DNA of 44,524 nt from an uncultured Lachnospiraceae bacterium (GCA_944383965.1 CALWRQ010000007.1:1-44524), one strand, 5' to 3'. Positions 32,732 through 41,456 are shown, counted from the stretch's first letter. Notes: generated from the letters alone by a model not told the origin. Numbers and translations: made by a program.

Positions 32732-33397
32732 ATGGAAGAGATCACCGGATGGGTCAGGAACCTTGTATTTTATCTGGTATTTCTCACACTGGTTCTCAAT
32801 CTGCTTCCCGCGGGAAAATATGAAAAGTATGTACGTCTGTTTGCGGGAATGGTTCTTGTGCTGGTAGCGATCCGGCCGTTTACTTCCGGCTTTCGTCTGG
32901 ATGAAAAGGTCGCTTATTATTTTGATGTGTTTTCTTACAGAGAGGAGGCAGCGGATTTTGAAAAGCAGCTGACGGGAATGGAGGAAAAGAGAATGGAGGA
33001 ACTGACCGGCCGGTATGAGGAGGCAGCGGCGGATAGAGTGCGGGAAATGGCGGAGGAAGCAGGAATGGAACCGGAGACGGTGGAGGTGACCATCGGGAAA
33101 GACCGGGAGGAGGAATCGTTCGGAAAGATAACGGATATCCGGATTCTGGAAAAGGAGGCAGAGGAGGAGAATGCGGAGAACAGAATCCGCATTGAGCCGG
33201 TCCGGCCGGTGGAACAGGTCGGAAAGGAGAACGGGAAGGAAGCAGGAAATGGGACTGATTTTCCTGCTGCAGCGTCGGCAGAAGCGGTAAAGGCGGCTGA
33301 AAAGGAACCGGAGGGGGCGAAAGAACTGCGGCGCCGGATCGCCGAATATTATCAGTTGGAGGAGAGCCATGTGGAAGTTCAATGGGAACATGAGTAA
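32732..33397 (+). CDS. spoIIIAF: Stage III sporulation protein AF
   Basis: This 221-residue protein has two N-terminal helices (NLVFYLVFLTLVLNLLP and VRLFAGMVLVLVAIRPF), matching the conserved SpoIIIAF opening WVRNLVFYLVF and GKYEKYVRLFAGM. The remainder is a soluble, highly charged Glu/Arg-rich domain ending EYYQLEESHVEVQWE. AGGAGG precedes the ATG at 32732. It overlaps the next gene by 29 bases. The soluble part is predicted to sit in the intermembrane space, resembling ring-forming domains. Confidence 0.9.
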   Translation: MEEITGWVRNLVFYLVFLTLVLNLLPAGKYEKYVRLFAGMVLVLVAIRPFTSGFRLDEKVAYYFDVFSYREEAADFEKQLTGMEEKRMEELTGRYEEAAADRVREMAEEAGMEPETVEVTIGKDREEESFGKITDIRILEKEAEEENAENRIRIEPVRPVEQVGKENGKEAGNGTDFPAAASAEAVKAAEKEPEGAKELRRRIAEYYQLEESHVEVQWEHE

Positions 33398-33926
33398 AGA
33401 AAAATGGCTGATGGTCCTGGCTGCCGGGATCTGTCTGATGCTCCTGGCCATTCCTTCAGGAAGCAGAACGAAGAATGCCGCAGAGCAGGAGCTGAGGCAG
33501 ACGGCAGAACCGGAAGGAGCATCAGGACGGGGCTATGAGAAGGAGATGGAAAAAAGGGTGGAGGAGCTGCTGTCTACGGTGGATGGAGTGGGAAAAGTGG
33601 ACGTGATGATCACACTTAGTTCTTCAGAAGAGAAAGTACTTGCTTCCGACCGCACTCAGTCCCAGTCGTCTTCTGAAGAAACGGACAGCGCAGGAGGAAC
33701 GAGGAGCACAAAGACTGCAGAACGGCAGGAAACCACAGTACTGGCAGGAGGTACGGGAGACGGTCAGCCCATTGTGGAAATGGAGAGGATGCCCGAGATC
33801 AGAGGAGTGGTGGTCAGCGCCCAGGGAGGCGGAGACGCCAGGATACAGGCAGAAATTTCTGCAGCTCTGGAGGCATTATTCCATGTTCCCCAGCATAAGA
33901 TAAGAGTATTAAAGCGGGTGGAATAA
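33369..33926 (+). CDS. spoIIIAG: Stage III sporulation protein AG
   Basis: This 185-residue protein has one N-terminal helix (WLMVLAAGICLMLLAIP) and the ring-building-motif domain: YEKEMEKRVEELLSTVDGVG, VDVMITLSSSEEKVLA, then IRGVVVSAQGGGDARIQAEI and ALFHVPQHKIRVLKR. SpoIIIAG forms a large ring in the intermembrane space. The ATG at 33369 has GGAGGAG just upstream, inside spoIIIAF; ATG 33390 is possible but lacks one as good. Typical length. Confidence 0.92.
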   Translation: MWKFNGNMSKEKWLMVLAAGICLMLLAIPSGSRTKNAAEQELRQTAEPEGASGRGYEKEMEKRVEELLSTVDGVGKVDVMITLSSSEEKVLASDRTQSQSSSEETDSAGGTRSTKTAERQETTVLAGGTGDGQPIVEMERMPEIRGVVVSAQGGGDARIQAEISAALEALFHVPQHKIRVLKRVE

Positions 33927-33942
33927 AGGAGTGTATGGAGTA

Positions 33943-34716
33943 ATGAGGAGGCTCAGAAGCCATATGAAAGGCATGAAGGATCTGAAGGTAAAAAAGATAT
34001 TCCGCAGAAACCAGATCATTATTACGACACTGGCTGTGATGATCGCGGCAGCAGGATATCTGAATTATGCGGGAAAGGATCAGCTTACATCCGGAGAAGA
34101 TGTCTATGAGGCAGGAATGATGGAAATTTCTGATGAGGATATCCTGAAAGAAAATCAGGCAGCCGCCGGAATGGACGGGATCCAGGAAATTGCCAGCCTG
34201 GACAATGATCCGTCTGACGAGGCCGCGGCGGTGGAAGAGGCCACAATGGGGGCGGAACAGGCGGCGTCCGGGGAAGAAGAGGATATTCAGGCAGAGGATC
34301 CGCTGAACGGGAATATGGATGCGCCGGGGGAGGCGGTTCTTACCAGCGGAATGGAAGTGTCGGAATACATAGCGGGTGTGCAGCTGAACCGGGAGCAGAT
34401 CCGTGCAAAAAATAAGGAAACCCTGAACGAGATCATCAATAATCAGACACTGGACGAAGCGGCCAGACAGGAAGCTGTCCAGAATATGGTAAAGATCACG
34501 GAAGTGGCGGAGAAAGAGAATGCTGCGGAGACCCTGCTGATGGCCAAAGGCTTTGCTGATCCGGTAGTGAGCATCACAGGAGAAAAGGTGGATGTGGTGA
34601 TCCATGCTGCTGATATTACAGATCCGCAGAGAGCCCAGATTGAGGATATTGTGAAACGGAAAACAGAGGTGGGGGCGGAAAACATTGTGATTACCCTTCT
34701 GAATACTGAGGAATAG
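33943..34716 (+). CDS. spoIIIAH: Stage III sporulation protein AH
   Basis: This protein (257 residues from ATG 33943) has a short basic N-terminus, then KIFRRNQIIITTLAVMIAAAGYLNY, the diagnostic SpoIIIAH helix, an acidic low-complexity stretch of about 100 residues (EEATMGAEQAA, EEEDIQAEDPL), and the conserved C-terminal ring domain (ETLNEIINNQTLDEAARQEA, MAKGFADPVVSITGEKVDVV, IEDIVKRKTEVGAENIVIT; shown in parts). It binds forespore SpoIIQ across the septum. Start choice is unsure: GTG 33931, ATG 33943 or ATG 33964 all have a purine-rich stretch nearby. Confidence 0.92.
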   Translation: MRRLRSHMKGMKDLKVKKIFRRNQIIITTLAVMIAAAGYLNYAGKDQLTSGEDVYEAGMMEISDEDILKENQAAAGMDGIQEIASLDNDPSDEAAAVEEATMGAEQAASGEEEDIQAEDPLNGNMDAPGEAVLTSGMEVSEYIAGVQLNREQIRAKNKETLNEIINNQTLDEAARQEAVQNMVKITEVAEKENAAETLLMAKGFADPVVSITGEKVDVVIHAADITDPQRAQIEDIVKRKTEVGAENIVITLLNTEE

Positions 34717-34822
34717 GAAAACGGAAAAGCATGGTCCGGACGTTGTCAAATCCCGGGTGATGTGATAAAATAAGCCATAAGAAACGGAATTGAAGGAATT
34801 TGATATACAGGAGGGATTTGAC

Positions 34823-35203
34823 ATGGCAGAGACAGATAACAGAAGTACTCATAAGGTTTATGAAAAAGAGAAGCTGGGTGAGGTTCAGATCGCCGATGAG
34901 GTTGTGGCCATTATTGCCGGTCTGGCGGCAACGGAGGTGGAAGGCGTGGATTCCATGGCCGGAAACATTACCAATGAACTGGTTGGGAAGCTGGGCATGA
35001 AGAATCTTTCCAAGGGTGTGAAGGTGGATGTGACGGAAGAACATGTTTCTGTGGATCTTTCCCTGAACATCAAATACGGATATAAGATTCCGAAAGTGAG
35101 CGAGACTGTTCAGGACCGGGTGAAGGCGGCTATTGAAAATATGACCGGTCTGATGGTGCTGGATGTAAATGTCAAGATTGCCGGAGTGAATATGGATCAC
35201 TGA
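34823..35203 (+). CDS. Asp23/Gls24-family protein
   Basis: The 126-residue protein follows the Asp23 pattern: LGEVQIADEVVAIIAGLAATEVEGVDSMAG, then VKVDVTEEHVSVDLSLNIKYGYKIP and MVLDVNVKIAGV near the end (shown in parts). These abundant envelope-stress proteins are cytoplasmic and sit at the membrane in some Firmicutes. Location after spoIIIAH is usual in Clostridia, where nusB often follows; here a terminator and htpG follow instead. ATG 34823 has CAGGAGGGATTTGAC upstream; an in-frame start at 34790 has none. Confidence 0.92.
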   Translation: MAETDNRSTHKVYEKEKLGEVQIADEVVAIIAGLAATEVEGVDSMAGNITNELVGKLGMKNLSKGVKVDVTEEHVSVDLSLNIKYGYKIPKVSETVQDRVKAAIENMTGLMVLDVNVKIAGVNMDH

Positions 35204-35215
35204 GCTGATAGTATG

Positions 35216-35249
35216 TCCGGGATGTAAAAGAGGCATCCCGGATTTTTTT
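35216..35249 (+). terminator. Rho-independent terminator after asp23
   Basis: TCCGGGATG (35216-35224) pairs with CATCCCGGA (35234-35242), followed by seven T. Confidence 0.88.
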
Positions 35250-35259
35250 ATGGAATGTG

Positions 35260-35286
35260 TTAGCACTCGATAAAAATGAGTGCTGA
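35260..35286 (+). promoter_or_regulatory. CIRCE operator (HrcA-binding site)
   Basis: TTAGCACTC (35260-35268), nine-base spacer, GAGTGCTGA (35278-35286). This matches the CIRCE consensus TTAGCACTC-N9-GAGTGCTAA at 17 of 18 positions. It ends eight bases before the -35 of the htpG promoter, so HrcA repression of htpG with heat-induced release is expected. Confidence 0.9.
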
Positions 35287-35293
35287 TTTTTCG

Positions 35294-35322
35294 TTGACAT
35301 TTTAAAATACTGGTATTATAAT
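35294..35322 (+). promoter_or_regulatory. Consensus sigma-A promoter for htpG
   Basis: TTGACA (35294-35299) and TATAAT (35317-35322) with a 17-base spacer, a full match to consensus. It leaves a leader of about 115 bases before the start at 35445. Confidence 0.88.
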
Positions 35323-35328
35323 ATGGCT

Positions 35329-35444
35329 TGTGATAGTAAAACTAGAACAGCAGTGGTGCTGCTGTCCGCATAAAGCAGTGTGCCGCCATCGGAACCGGAG
35401 ATGGACAAAGCACGGCAAATAAGAAAATGAGGAGTGATTTTCAG
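35329..35444 (+). promoter_or_regulatory. Structured htpG 5' leader
   Basis: The leader holds a perfect 7-base hairpin ACAGCAG / CTGCTGT (35347-35353 and 35359-35365), then a nested stem TGCCG (35381-35385) with CGGCA (35413-35417) around CCATC (35386-35390) with GATGG (35400-35404). No known riboswitch was recognised. The Shine-Dalgarno GAGGAGTG lies outside these stems. Confidence 0.45.
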
Positions 35445-37445
35445 ATGTCAGAAAAAAAAGGCAGTTTATCCATCAACAGTGAGAACATATTCCCGATCAT
35501 AAAAAAATGGCTGTATTCCGACCATGATATTTTTTACAGAGAGCTGATTTCCAATGGCTGTGACGCCATTACCAAATTAAAAAAGCTGGCTCTCATGGGA
35601 GAGTATGAAGAGCCGGAAAATCCGGAGTATAAGCTGATCGTTACGGTGAGTCAGAAAGACCGGACCATTTCGGTGGAAGACAACGGTATGGGAATGACCG
35701 CGGAAGAAGTGGAGGAATATATCAACCAGATTGCTTTTTCCGGCGCTCAGGACTTCCTGAACAAGTATAAGGATAAGGCCAGCGAGGATCAGATCATCGG
35801 GCATTTCGGCCTGGGCTTTTATTCTGCATTCATGGTAGCGGACAAAGTAACCATCGACACTCTGTCCTATAAAACGGGAGCTGCTTCCGTACACTGGGAG
35901 TCCGAGGGCGGAACAGAATTTGAAATGAGAGACGGGGACCGGGAAAAAACGGGAACCTGCATTACTCTGTACCTGAACGAAGACAGCGCGGAATTCTCCA
36001 ACGAATACCGGGCGAGAGAGGTCATTGAGAAGTACTGTGCGTTCATGCCATTCCCCATCTATCTGGTGAATGCAGACGGAGAGCCTCAGTATGAGACGGT
36101 TGAGAAGGACGAACTGACGGAAAAAGACACGGTGATCGAGACCATCGTTGAGGAAGAAAAAACAGAGGAAAAGGAGAATGAGGACGGTACCAAGGAGACG
36201 GTAGTGGTTTCTCCCAGAAAAGAGAAGTATAAGATTGCCAAACGTCCGGTTGCTCTTAATGATACCAATCCTCTCTGGAACAAGCATCCCAATGAGTGCA
36301 CGGAAGAGGAGTACAAGGCATTTTACCGGAAGGTATTTCTGGATTACAGAGAACCGCTGTTCTGGATCCATCTGAACATGGATTATCCGTTCAATCTGAA
36401 GGGAATCCTTTACTTCCCCAAGATCAATACGGAGTATGACAGCCTGGAGGGAACGATCAAGCTGTACAATAACCAGGTATTTATTGCAGATAATATCAAG
36501 GAGGTCATTCCGGAGTATCTGCTGCTCCTGAAAGGCGTGATCGACTGTCCGGATCTGCCTCTGAATGTATCCAGAAGTGCCCTTCAGAATGACGGCTTTG
36601 TGAAGAAGATTTCCGATTATATCAGCAAGAAGGTGGCGGACAAGCTGTCCGGCATGTGCAAGACAGATCGGGAGACCTACGAGAAATACTGGGATGATCT
36701 GGCACCGTTTATCAAATTCGGCTGCATCAAGGATGAGAAGTTCGCAGAGAAGATGAATGACTATATCCTGTTTAAGAATCTGGACGGAAAGTACCTTACT
36801 TTGAAGGACTGCCTGGAGGAGAACAAGGAAAAGCATGAGAATACGATCTTCTATGTGACCAACGAGAAGGAGCAGAGCCAGTACATCAATATGTTTAAGA
36901 AGGAGGGACTGGATGCAGTGATCCTTCCTCATAACATCGACAATCCCTTTATCAGTCATCTGGAGCAGAAAAATGAGGGACTGAAATTCCTGCGGATTGA
37001 TGCGGACTTAAATGACGTCTTCAAGGAAGAGACGAAGGAAGAGGATGCGGAAGAGTTCAAAAAGCTGGGAGAAAAGCTGTCCGGAATCGTGAAGAAGGCG
37101 CTGGCCATGGACCAGCTGGAGGTGAAGGCTGAGAAGCTGAAGGATACTTCCGTTGCCTCCATGATCACTGTTTCTGAGGACAGCCGCCGGATGCAGGATA
37201 TGATGAAGATGTACGGCATGGGAGATGCGGCCATGTTCGGAGGAAACAGCGAAGTCCTTGTGCTGAATGTGAACCATCCGCTGGTGAAATATGTGATGGA
37301 TCATGAAGAGGGGGAGCATACCGCTTCCATCTGTGAGCAGCTTTACGACCTGGCAGAACTGAGCCACGGAACCCTGACTCCGGAGCGGATGACAAAATTT
37401 ATTGAGAGAAGCAATGAGATCATGATGGCTGCGGCTGATAAATAA
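35445..37445 (+). CDS. htpG: Molecular chaperone HtpG (Hsp90)
   Basis: The 666-residue protein is the bacterial Hsp90. The GHKL ATPase motifs are present: ELISNGCDAITKLKKLA, SVEDNGMGMT, and GHFGLGFYSAFMVADKV (shown in parts), followed by the middle domain DYPFNLKGILYFPK and ALQNDGFVKKISDYISKK. The C-terminal dimerisation domain carries DSRRMQDMMKMYGMG and VLNVNHPLVKYV. A charged loop of Glu/Lys (EEEKTEEKENED) at about residue 235-250 is longer than in E. coli. ATG 35445 is chosen over 35427 because the Shine-Dalgarno lies between them. Single gene behind CIRCE, with a terminator at 37461. Confidence 0.97.
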   Translation: MSEKKGSLSINSENIFPIIKKWLYSDHDIFYRELISNGCDAITKLKKLALMGEYEEPENPEYKLIVTVSQKDRTISVEDNGMGMTAEEVEEYINQIAFSGAQDFLNKYKDKASEDQIIGHFGLGFYSAFMVADKVTIDTLSYKTGAASVHWESEGGTEFEMRDGDREKTGTCITLYLNEDSAEFSNEYRAREVIEKYCAFMPFPIYLVNADGEPQYETVEKDELTEKDTVIETIVEEEKTEEKENEDGTKETVVVSPRKEKYKIAKRPVALNDTNPLWNKHPNECTEEEYKAFYRKVFLDYREPLFWIHLNMDYPFNLKGILYFPKINTEYDSLEGTIKLYNNQVFIADNIKEVIPEYLLLLKGVIDCPDLPLNVSRSALQNDGFVKKISDYISKKVADKLSGMCKTDRETYEKYWDDLAPFIKFGCIKDEKFAEKMNDYILFKNLDGKYLTLKDCLEENKEKHENTIFYVTNEKEQSQYINMFKKEGLDAVILPHNIDNPFISHLEQKNEGLKFLRIDADLNDVFKEETKEEDAEEFKKLGEKLSGIVKKALAMDQLEVKAEKLKDTSVASMITVSEDSRRMQDMMKMYGMGDAAMFGGNSEVLVLNVNHPLVKYVMDHEEGEHTASICEQLYDLAELSHGTLTPERMTKFIERSNEIMMAAADK

Positions 37446-37460
37446 AGAAAACGGCAGAGA

Positions 37461-37498
37461 GCGGAGTTCTTTCCGAAGGGAGGGAGCTCCGCTTTTTT
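37461..37498 (+). terminator. Rho-independent terminator after htpG
   Basis: GCGGAGTTC (37461-37469) pairs with GAGCTCCGC (37484-37492, one G-T pair), followed by six T. Confidence 0.85.
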
Positions 37499-37611
37499 GC
37501 GGCTGTTTTCAGAGAAGCTCTGCTTTCCCGGAAAGGGCGGAAAAGGGGATGGAAGGAAGAACGGTTCCGTGATAAAATGGGAGCAGAAAATGCAGGGAAG
37601 GGGGAAGGAAA

Positions 37612-40600
37612 ATGAATGCTGTGTGCCGGGATATTTTCCGGGGAATCCATGAAGGGAAATGGCTGAGCATTGAGTACCGGAATACCCAGGGACAGGTGAC
37701 CAGATACTGGATCGGAATCCGGGATCTGAACCCGCGGAGCCGGACCATGTGTGTGGACGGGCTTCATCTGGGCAGATACTGTATGGAGCGGTTTGACCGG
37801 ATCTATATTGACTCCATTCTTTCTTCCCAGGTGCTGGAAGGAACCTATTGCCCGGTCAATGAAAGACTGACAGAGGATATGACCCTTAATCCGGAAAAAT
37901 ACAGAGGCCTGTTTGATCATGGAGCCAATTTGAAGATTTTAAGCTATCTGGAAGATTGCAACCGGATGGATACCACACCGTATCGATCAGAGTTTGCCCT
38001 GATCAGACGGCTGGACCGGGAGAGCTTTTCCGGGGGAGAATATGATCTGGATGAGGAACAGTTTCAGGCTGTTGTGCGGGACTTTCAGCTGAAAGCGGAA
38101 CGGGCGGCAGAGGGGAAGGGAAACGGGAAGCTGACGATGCAGAGACTGGCCATGAATGTGGTAAGTCTGCATACGGCAAAAGGACTTTACGTGCTTGCTT
38201 ACCGCCGGCTGGATCTGGACGTAAAGAGAAAAAGACTTCGACCGGAAGATTCCGTTACGGTATGTACGGAATTTACCATTGACGGGACCAGAGAAAGCAT
38301 CCGCCGTTTCCTGGACGGAGATGATTATGAGCTTCTGAAGGATTTTGAGAGGAACCAGGAGAAGATCAAGGACGCTCTGATGAAAACAGCGGGCAGGGGG
38401 CGGGCGGTAGATGATATGCCTTACATGATCGGACTGGGGATGGACATTGCTCTGGATCTTCACAGAGAGTACGGAGGAATCCTGGATATGTACCGGAAGG
38501 GGGAAGCCACGGTTCCCGTAAAAGCTTTTTTCGGAGATCTGCTGGACAGGCCCAGAGGAGGCCGCCCGCTTCCTATGGCTCTTCCGGACAGGAAAGTGAA
38601 TCTGGACCAGCTTCTGGCCATTCATAACGGGATGAAATATCCGGTGGCTTATATTCAGGGCCCTCCGGGAACAGGAAAAACGAATACCATTGTCAATACG
38701 ATCATCACCGCTTTTTTCAATGAGCGGACGGTTCTGTTTTCTTCCTACAACAATCATCCCATTGACGGGGTGGCAGAAAAGCTGGCCGGTCTGACCTACC
38801 GGGGAAAAAAGATTCTGTTTCCTGCAGTCCGCCTGGGAAATCAGGAAAAGATGAAACAGGCACTGAAACAGATGAGAAGGCTCTATGAAGAGGCTTCGGA
38901 CGTGAAGGTTTACTCGTCTACGCTGGAGAGAAACCGGGAAGAGCAGGCAGAACGGGCCAAGAAACTGTCTGCAGTGCTGAAGCGGTATGAAGACCGGCTG
39001 GAACTGAAGGAACGGGAAGAAACGATCCGCCGCCTGCTGGAATACGAGAAAAAACACGGGGATTCCATGCAGATGATCAGCTTTCAGGCAGATCTGAGCG
39101 GGCGCCAGATGGAGCAGGTGAAGGACCGGATGAAAAAAACCGGAGAGGTTTCGGAGGAGGAAGCGCTTGCTTTGCTGGATCAGGATACGGAGGTGCTGAA
39201 AAAATATCTTTACTATATTTCAGCCAAATATCTGAAACGGCTGGATGAGCCGAAGAACGAAGAACTGAAGGATATTCTGTATATGGACGATCCGGATCAG
39301 CAGGCGGAGAGATTTCAGAACTATCTGAGTGAGGAAGACAGTCTGAAAAATTTTCTGCGGATTTTTCCGGTGGTGGAGACCACCTGCATTTCTGCGTATA
39401 AACTGGGAGAACCGACACCTAAATTCGATATGGTGATCATGGATGAAGCCAGTCAGTGCAATACGGCCGTATCTCTTGTTCCGATTATAAGGGGAAAGCG
39501 GCTGATGCTGGTGGGAGATCCTCAGCAGCTCAACCCGGTGATTCTGCTGGATGAGGGCACAAACCGGAAGCTGAGACAGAAGTACGGGATTTCCGAGGAA
39601 TATGACTACAGAAAAAATTCAGTTTATAAGACTTATCTGGCCTGTGACTGTGTAAGTGATGAGGTGCTTCTGCGCCGGCATTACCGCTGCGCCGGAAAGA
39701 TCATTGATTTTAATAACCGGAAATATTACCATTCCCGCCTGCTGATCTGTACGGAGGAAAAAGGAGGAACGCCTCTTCAGTATATTGACGTGGCAGATTC
39801 CGGAACTTATCGGAAAAATACCGCTCCGGGAGAAGCAGAGGAGGTGATCCGGTATGCCCAGTTCCATCGGGATCAGACCATCGGGGTGATCACTCCGTTT
39901 GTCAATCAGAAGGAGGCAATTGAGGCCCGGCTCAGAGAAGAGGGGCTGACGAATGTTTCCTGCGGTACGGTTCATGCCTTTCAGGGTGATGAAAAGGATG
40001 TGGTACTTTTTTCCACTGCAGTGACGGATGAAACCTATGAAGGAACGTATCAGTGGCTGAAAAACAACCGGGAACTGATCAATGTGGCTGTTTCCAGGGC
40101 AAAGGACCGCCTGGTGGTTCTGTCCAGCATGAAGAACCTGCAGAGGCTTCACCGGGACGGAGAAGAAGACGATCTTTTTGATCTGGTTCAGTATGTCCGG
40201 ACCAACGGCCGGTCATCCGTGACGGAGAAACCAAGCCATTCCCGGGCGTTGGGAGTAAAGCCTTTCAGCACGGCCACGGAAGAGGCCTTTCTGGCGGCGC
40301 TGAACCATGCGCTGGGAAATATCTGGCTTACCCAGAGCCGGTTTTCCGTGGAGAAGGAGGTGGCCATTGCTCAGGTATTTCCGGAAACGGAGATCCACAG
40401 CGATTTGTTTTATTCCGGACGCTTTGATTTTGTTGTGTATGAGAGGCATGGAGAGCTGAAATATCCGGTGCTGGCTATCGAACTGGATGGAAAAGAACAT
40501 CGGGAGGATCAGGTGGTCCGGCAGAGAGACCGGAAAAAGCAGGAAATATGCAGCAGCAAGGGGCTGGAACTGATCCGTGTGGAAAATTCCTATGCAAGAC

Positions 40601-40653
40601 GGTACCAGCATATCAAGGGGATCCTCACCTCTTATTTTGCAGTACGGCATTGA
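37612..40653 (+). CDS. SF1 (Upf1-like/COG1112) helicase fused to WYL-like and PD-(D/E)XK nuclease domains
   Basis: This 1013-residue protein has several parts. Residues 10-70 look like a WYL-type SH3 fold (GKWLSIEYRNTQGQVTRYWI). A second beta-rich region of unclear identity runs to about 300. The helicase core has Walker A GPPGTGKT (about 350-357), a long charged coiled-coil insert (about 425-560), motif II MDEASQCN (about 610), LVGDPQQLNPV, RHYRCAGKII, and motif VI NVAVSRAKDR (about 823). The C-terminal 120 residues form a DUF2726-like PD-(D/E)XK nuclease: GRFDFVVYE, then AIELDGKEH (Asp, Glu and Lys). It would unwind and cut nucleic acid. A defence role is plausible but unproven; it is a single gene with GGGGGAAGG before the ATG. 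Confidence 0.9.
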   Translation: MNAVCRDIFRGIHEGKWLSIEYRNTQGQVTRYWIGIRDLNPRSRTMCVDGLHLGRYCMERFDRIYIDSILSSQVLEGTYCPVNERLTEDMTLNPEKYRGLFDHGANLKILSYLEDCNRMDTTPYRSEFALIRRLDRESFSGGEYDLDEEQFQAVVRDFQLKAERAAEGKGNGKLTMQRLAMNVVSLHTAKGLYVLAYRRLDLDVKRKRLRPEDSVTVCTEFTIDGTRESIRRFLDGDDYELLKDFERNQEKIKDALMKTAGRGRAVDDMPYMIGLGMDIALDLHREYGGILDMYRKGEATVPVKAFFGDLLDRPRGGRPLPMALPDRKVNLDQLLAIHNGMKYPVAYIQGPPGTGKTNTIVNTIITAFFNERTVLFSSYNNHPIDGVAEKLAGLTYRGKKILFPAVRLGNQEKMKQALKQMRRLYEEASDVKVYSSTLERNREEQAERAKKLSAVLKRYEDRLELKEREETIRRLLEYEKKHGDSMQMISFQADLSGRQMEQVKDRMKKTGEVSEEEALALLDQDTEVLKKYLYYISAKYLKRLDEPKNEELKDILYMDDPDQQAERFQNYLSEEDSLKNFLRIFPVVETTCISAYKLGEPTPKFDMVIMDEASQCNTAVSLVPIIRGKRLMLVGDPQQLNPVILLDEGTNRKLRQKYGISEEYDYRKNSVYKTYLACDCVSDEVLLRRHYRCAGKIIDFNNRKYYHSRLLICTEEKGGTPLQYIDVADSGTYRKNTAPGEAEEVIRYAQFHRDQTIGVITPFVNQKEAIEARLREEGLTNVSCGTVHAFQGDEKDVVLFSTAVTDETYEGTYQWLKNNRELINVAVSRAKDRLVVLSSMKNLQRLHRDGEEDDLFDLVQYVRTNGRSSVTEKPSHSRALGVKPFSTATEEAFLAALNHALGNIWLTQSRFSVEKEVAIAQVFPETEIHSDLFYSGRFDFVVYERHGELKYPVLAIELDGKEHREDQVVRQRDRKKQEICSSKGLELIRVENSYARRYQHIKGILTSYFAVRH

Positions 40654-40682
40654 CAAAAATCTTCAGAAAGGAAAAACACGAG

Positions 40683-41339
40683 ATGGTTACAAGAGAAGAG
40701 GCACTGGCGTTCTGTCTGTCCTTCCCCGGCACCTTCCGGGATATGCCGTTTCACGATCCAAACTGGACAGTGGTCCGAAGGACAGAAAGCAGAAAGATCT
40801 TTGCCTGTGTGTTTGAACGCAGGGGGAAGATCTGGATCAATATCAAGACCGATCCGGAGTGGAGGGATTTCTGGAGGAACGCCTTTCCATCCGTGATTCC
40901 TGCTTATCATATGAATAAAGAACACTGGAGCAGCATCATTCTGGACGGGTCGGTTCCGGACTGTGACATCAAAAGGCTGATCGGGGAAAGCTATGATCTC
41001 ACAGGCGGAAAGAGGGGCGGGAAAGAAACGGGAAAGCAGTCGGCATTTGCAGAGAAGGTATTTCAGGCTGTGGCAGCCGTGCCGGAGGGAAGAGTCGCTA
41101 CTTACGGACAGATCGCCCGTCTGGCAGGAAGTCCGCGGGCAGCCCGGGCGGTGGGAAATCTTCTGAGAGAGAATACGGACCCGTCACTTCCCTGCCATCG
41201 GGTGGTGAGCAGCCAGGGACAGCTGGCTCCGGAAGGCACTTTTGGAGAGGCAGGAGAACAGGAGCGCCGTCTCAGAGCAGAAGGCGTGGAAACAGCAAAC
41301 GGAAAAGTGAATCTGAAGCGGTGGCAGATGGGAAAATAG
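40683..41339 (+). CDS. MmcQ/YjbR domain fused to O6-alkylguanine-DNA alkyltransferase-like domain
   Basis: The 218-residue protein has a YjbR/MmcQ double-wing domain at residues 1-104 (LSFPGTFRDMPFHDPNW, KIWINIKTDPEW, YHMNKEHWSSI) and an alkyltransferase DNA-binding domain at 120-217. The second domain has GRVATYGQIARLAGSPRAARAVGN (in parts) and PCHRVV with the nucleophile Cys171. It may transfer alkyl groups from DNA guanine to itself, or sense damage. The classical N-terminal Ada-like domain is absent. ATG 40683 follows AGAAAGGAAAAAC; a start at 40548 would overlap the helicase gene. Tight spacing (29 bases) suggests co-transcription with the helicase-nuclease gene. Confidence 0.9.
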   Translation: MVTREEALAFCLSFPGTFRDMPFHDPNWTVVRRTESRKIFACVFERRGKIWINIKTDPEWRDFWRNAFPSVIPAYHMNKEHWSSIILDGSVPDCDIKRLIGESYDLTGGKRGGKETGKQSAFAEKVFQAVAAVPEGRVATYGQIARLAGSPRAARAVGNLLRENTDPSLPCHRVVSSQGQLAPEGTFGEAGEQERRLRAEGVETANGKVNLKRWQMGK

Positions 41340-41359
41340 AAAAAACGGTTTAGGACAAT

Positions 41360-41456
41360 AAAAAAGTTACCAGCCGGAGTGTGTTCCCGGGATAATCTGT
41401 GTGAGACCGGACACCTCCGATACGGGCGAGACCGCACTCCTCCCGGAACTGGTAAC
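41360..41456 (-). ncRNA. Candidate structured small RNA, family unknown
   Basis: On minus, GUUACCAG (from 41456) pairs with CUGGUAAC, followed at once by six U (41365-41360), giving a closing stem that doubles as a terminator. Inside, UUCCGGGA pairs with UCCCGGGAA (one extra G) and GGAGUG with CACUCC, and the word CGGUCUC occurs twice. A promoter TTGCCA-17-TACAAT reads in exactly at the 5' end. Size is about 97 bases. It does not look like 6S, SRP, tmRNA or RNase P RNA to me. Not coding: no start with a ribosome binding site. Confidence 0.65.

Noticed and set aside
35577..36959. 460-codon open frame on minus across htpG
   Set aside because: Antisense to htpG, hydrophobic low-quality sequence, no start signal.
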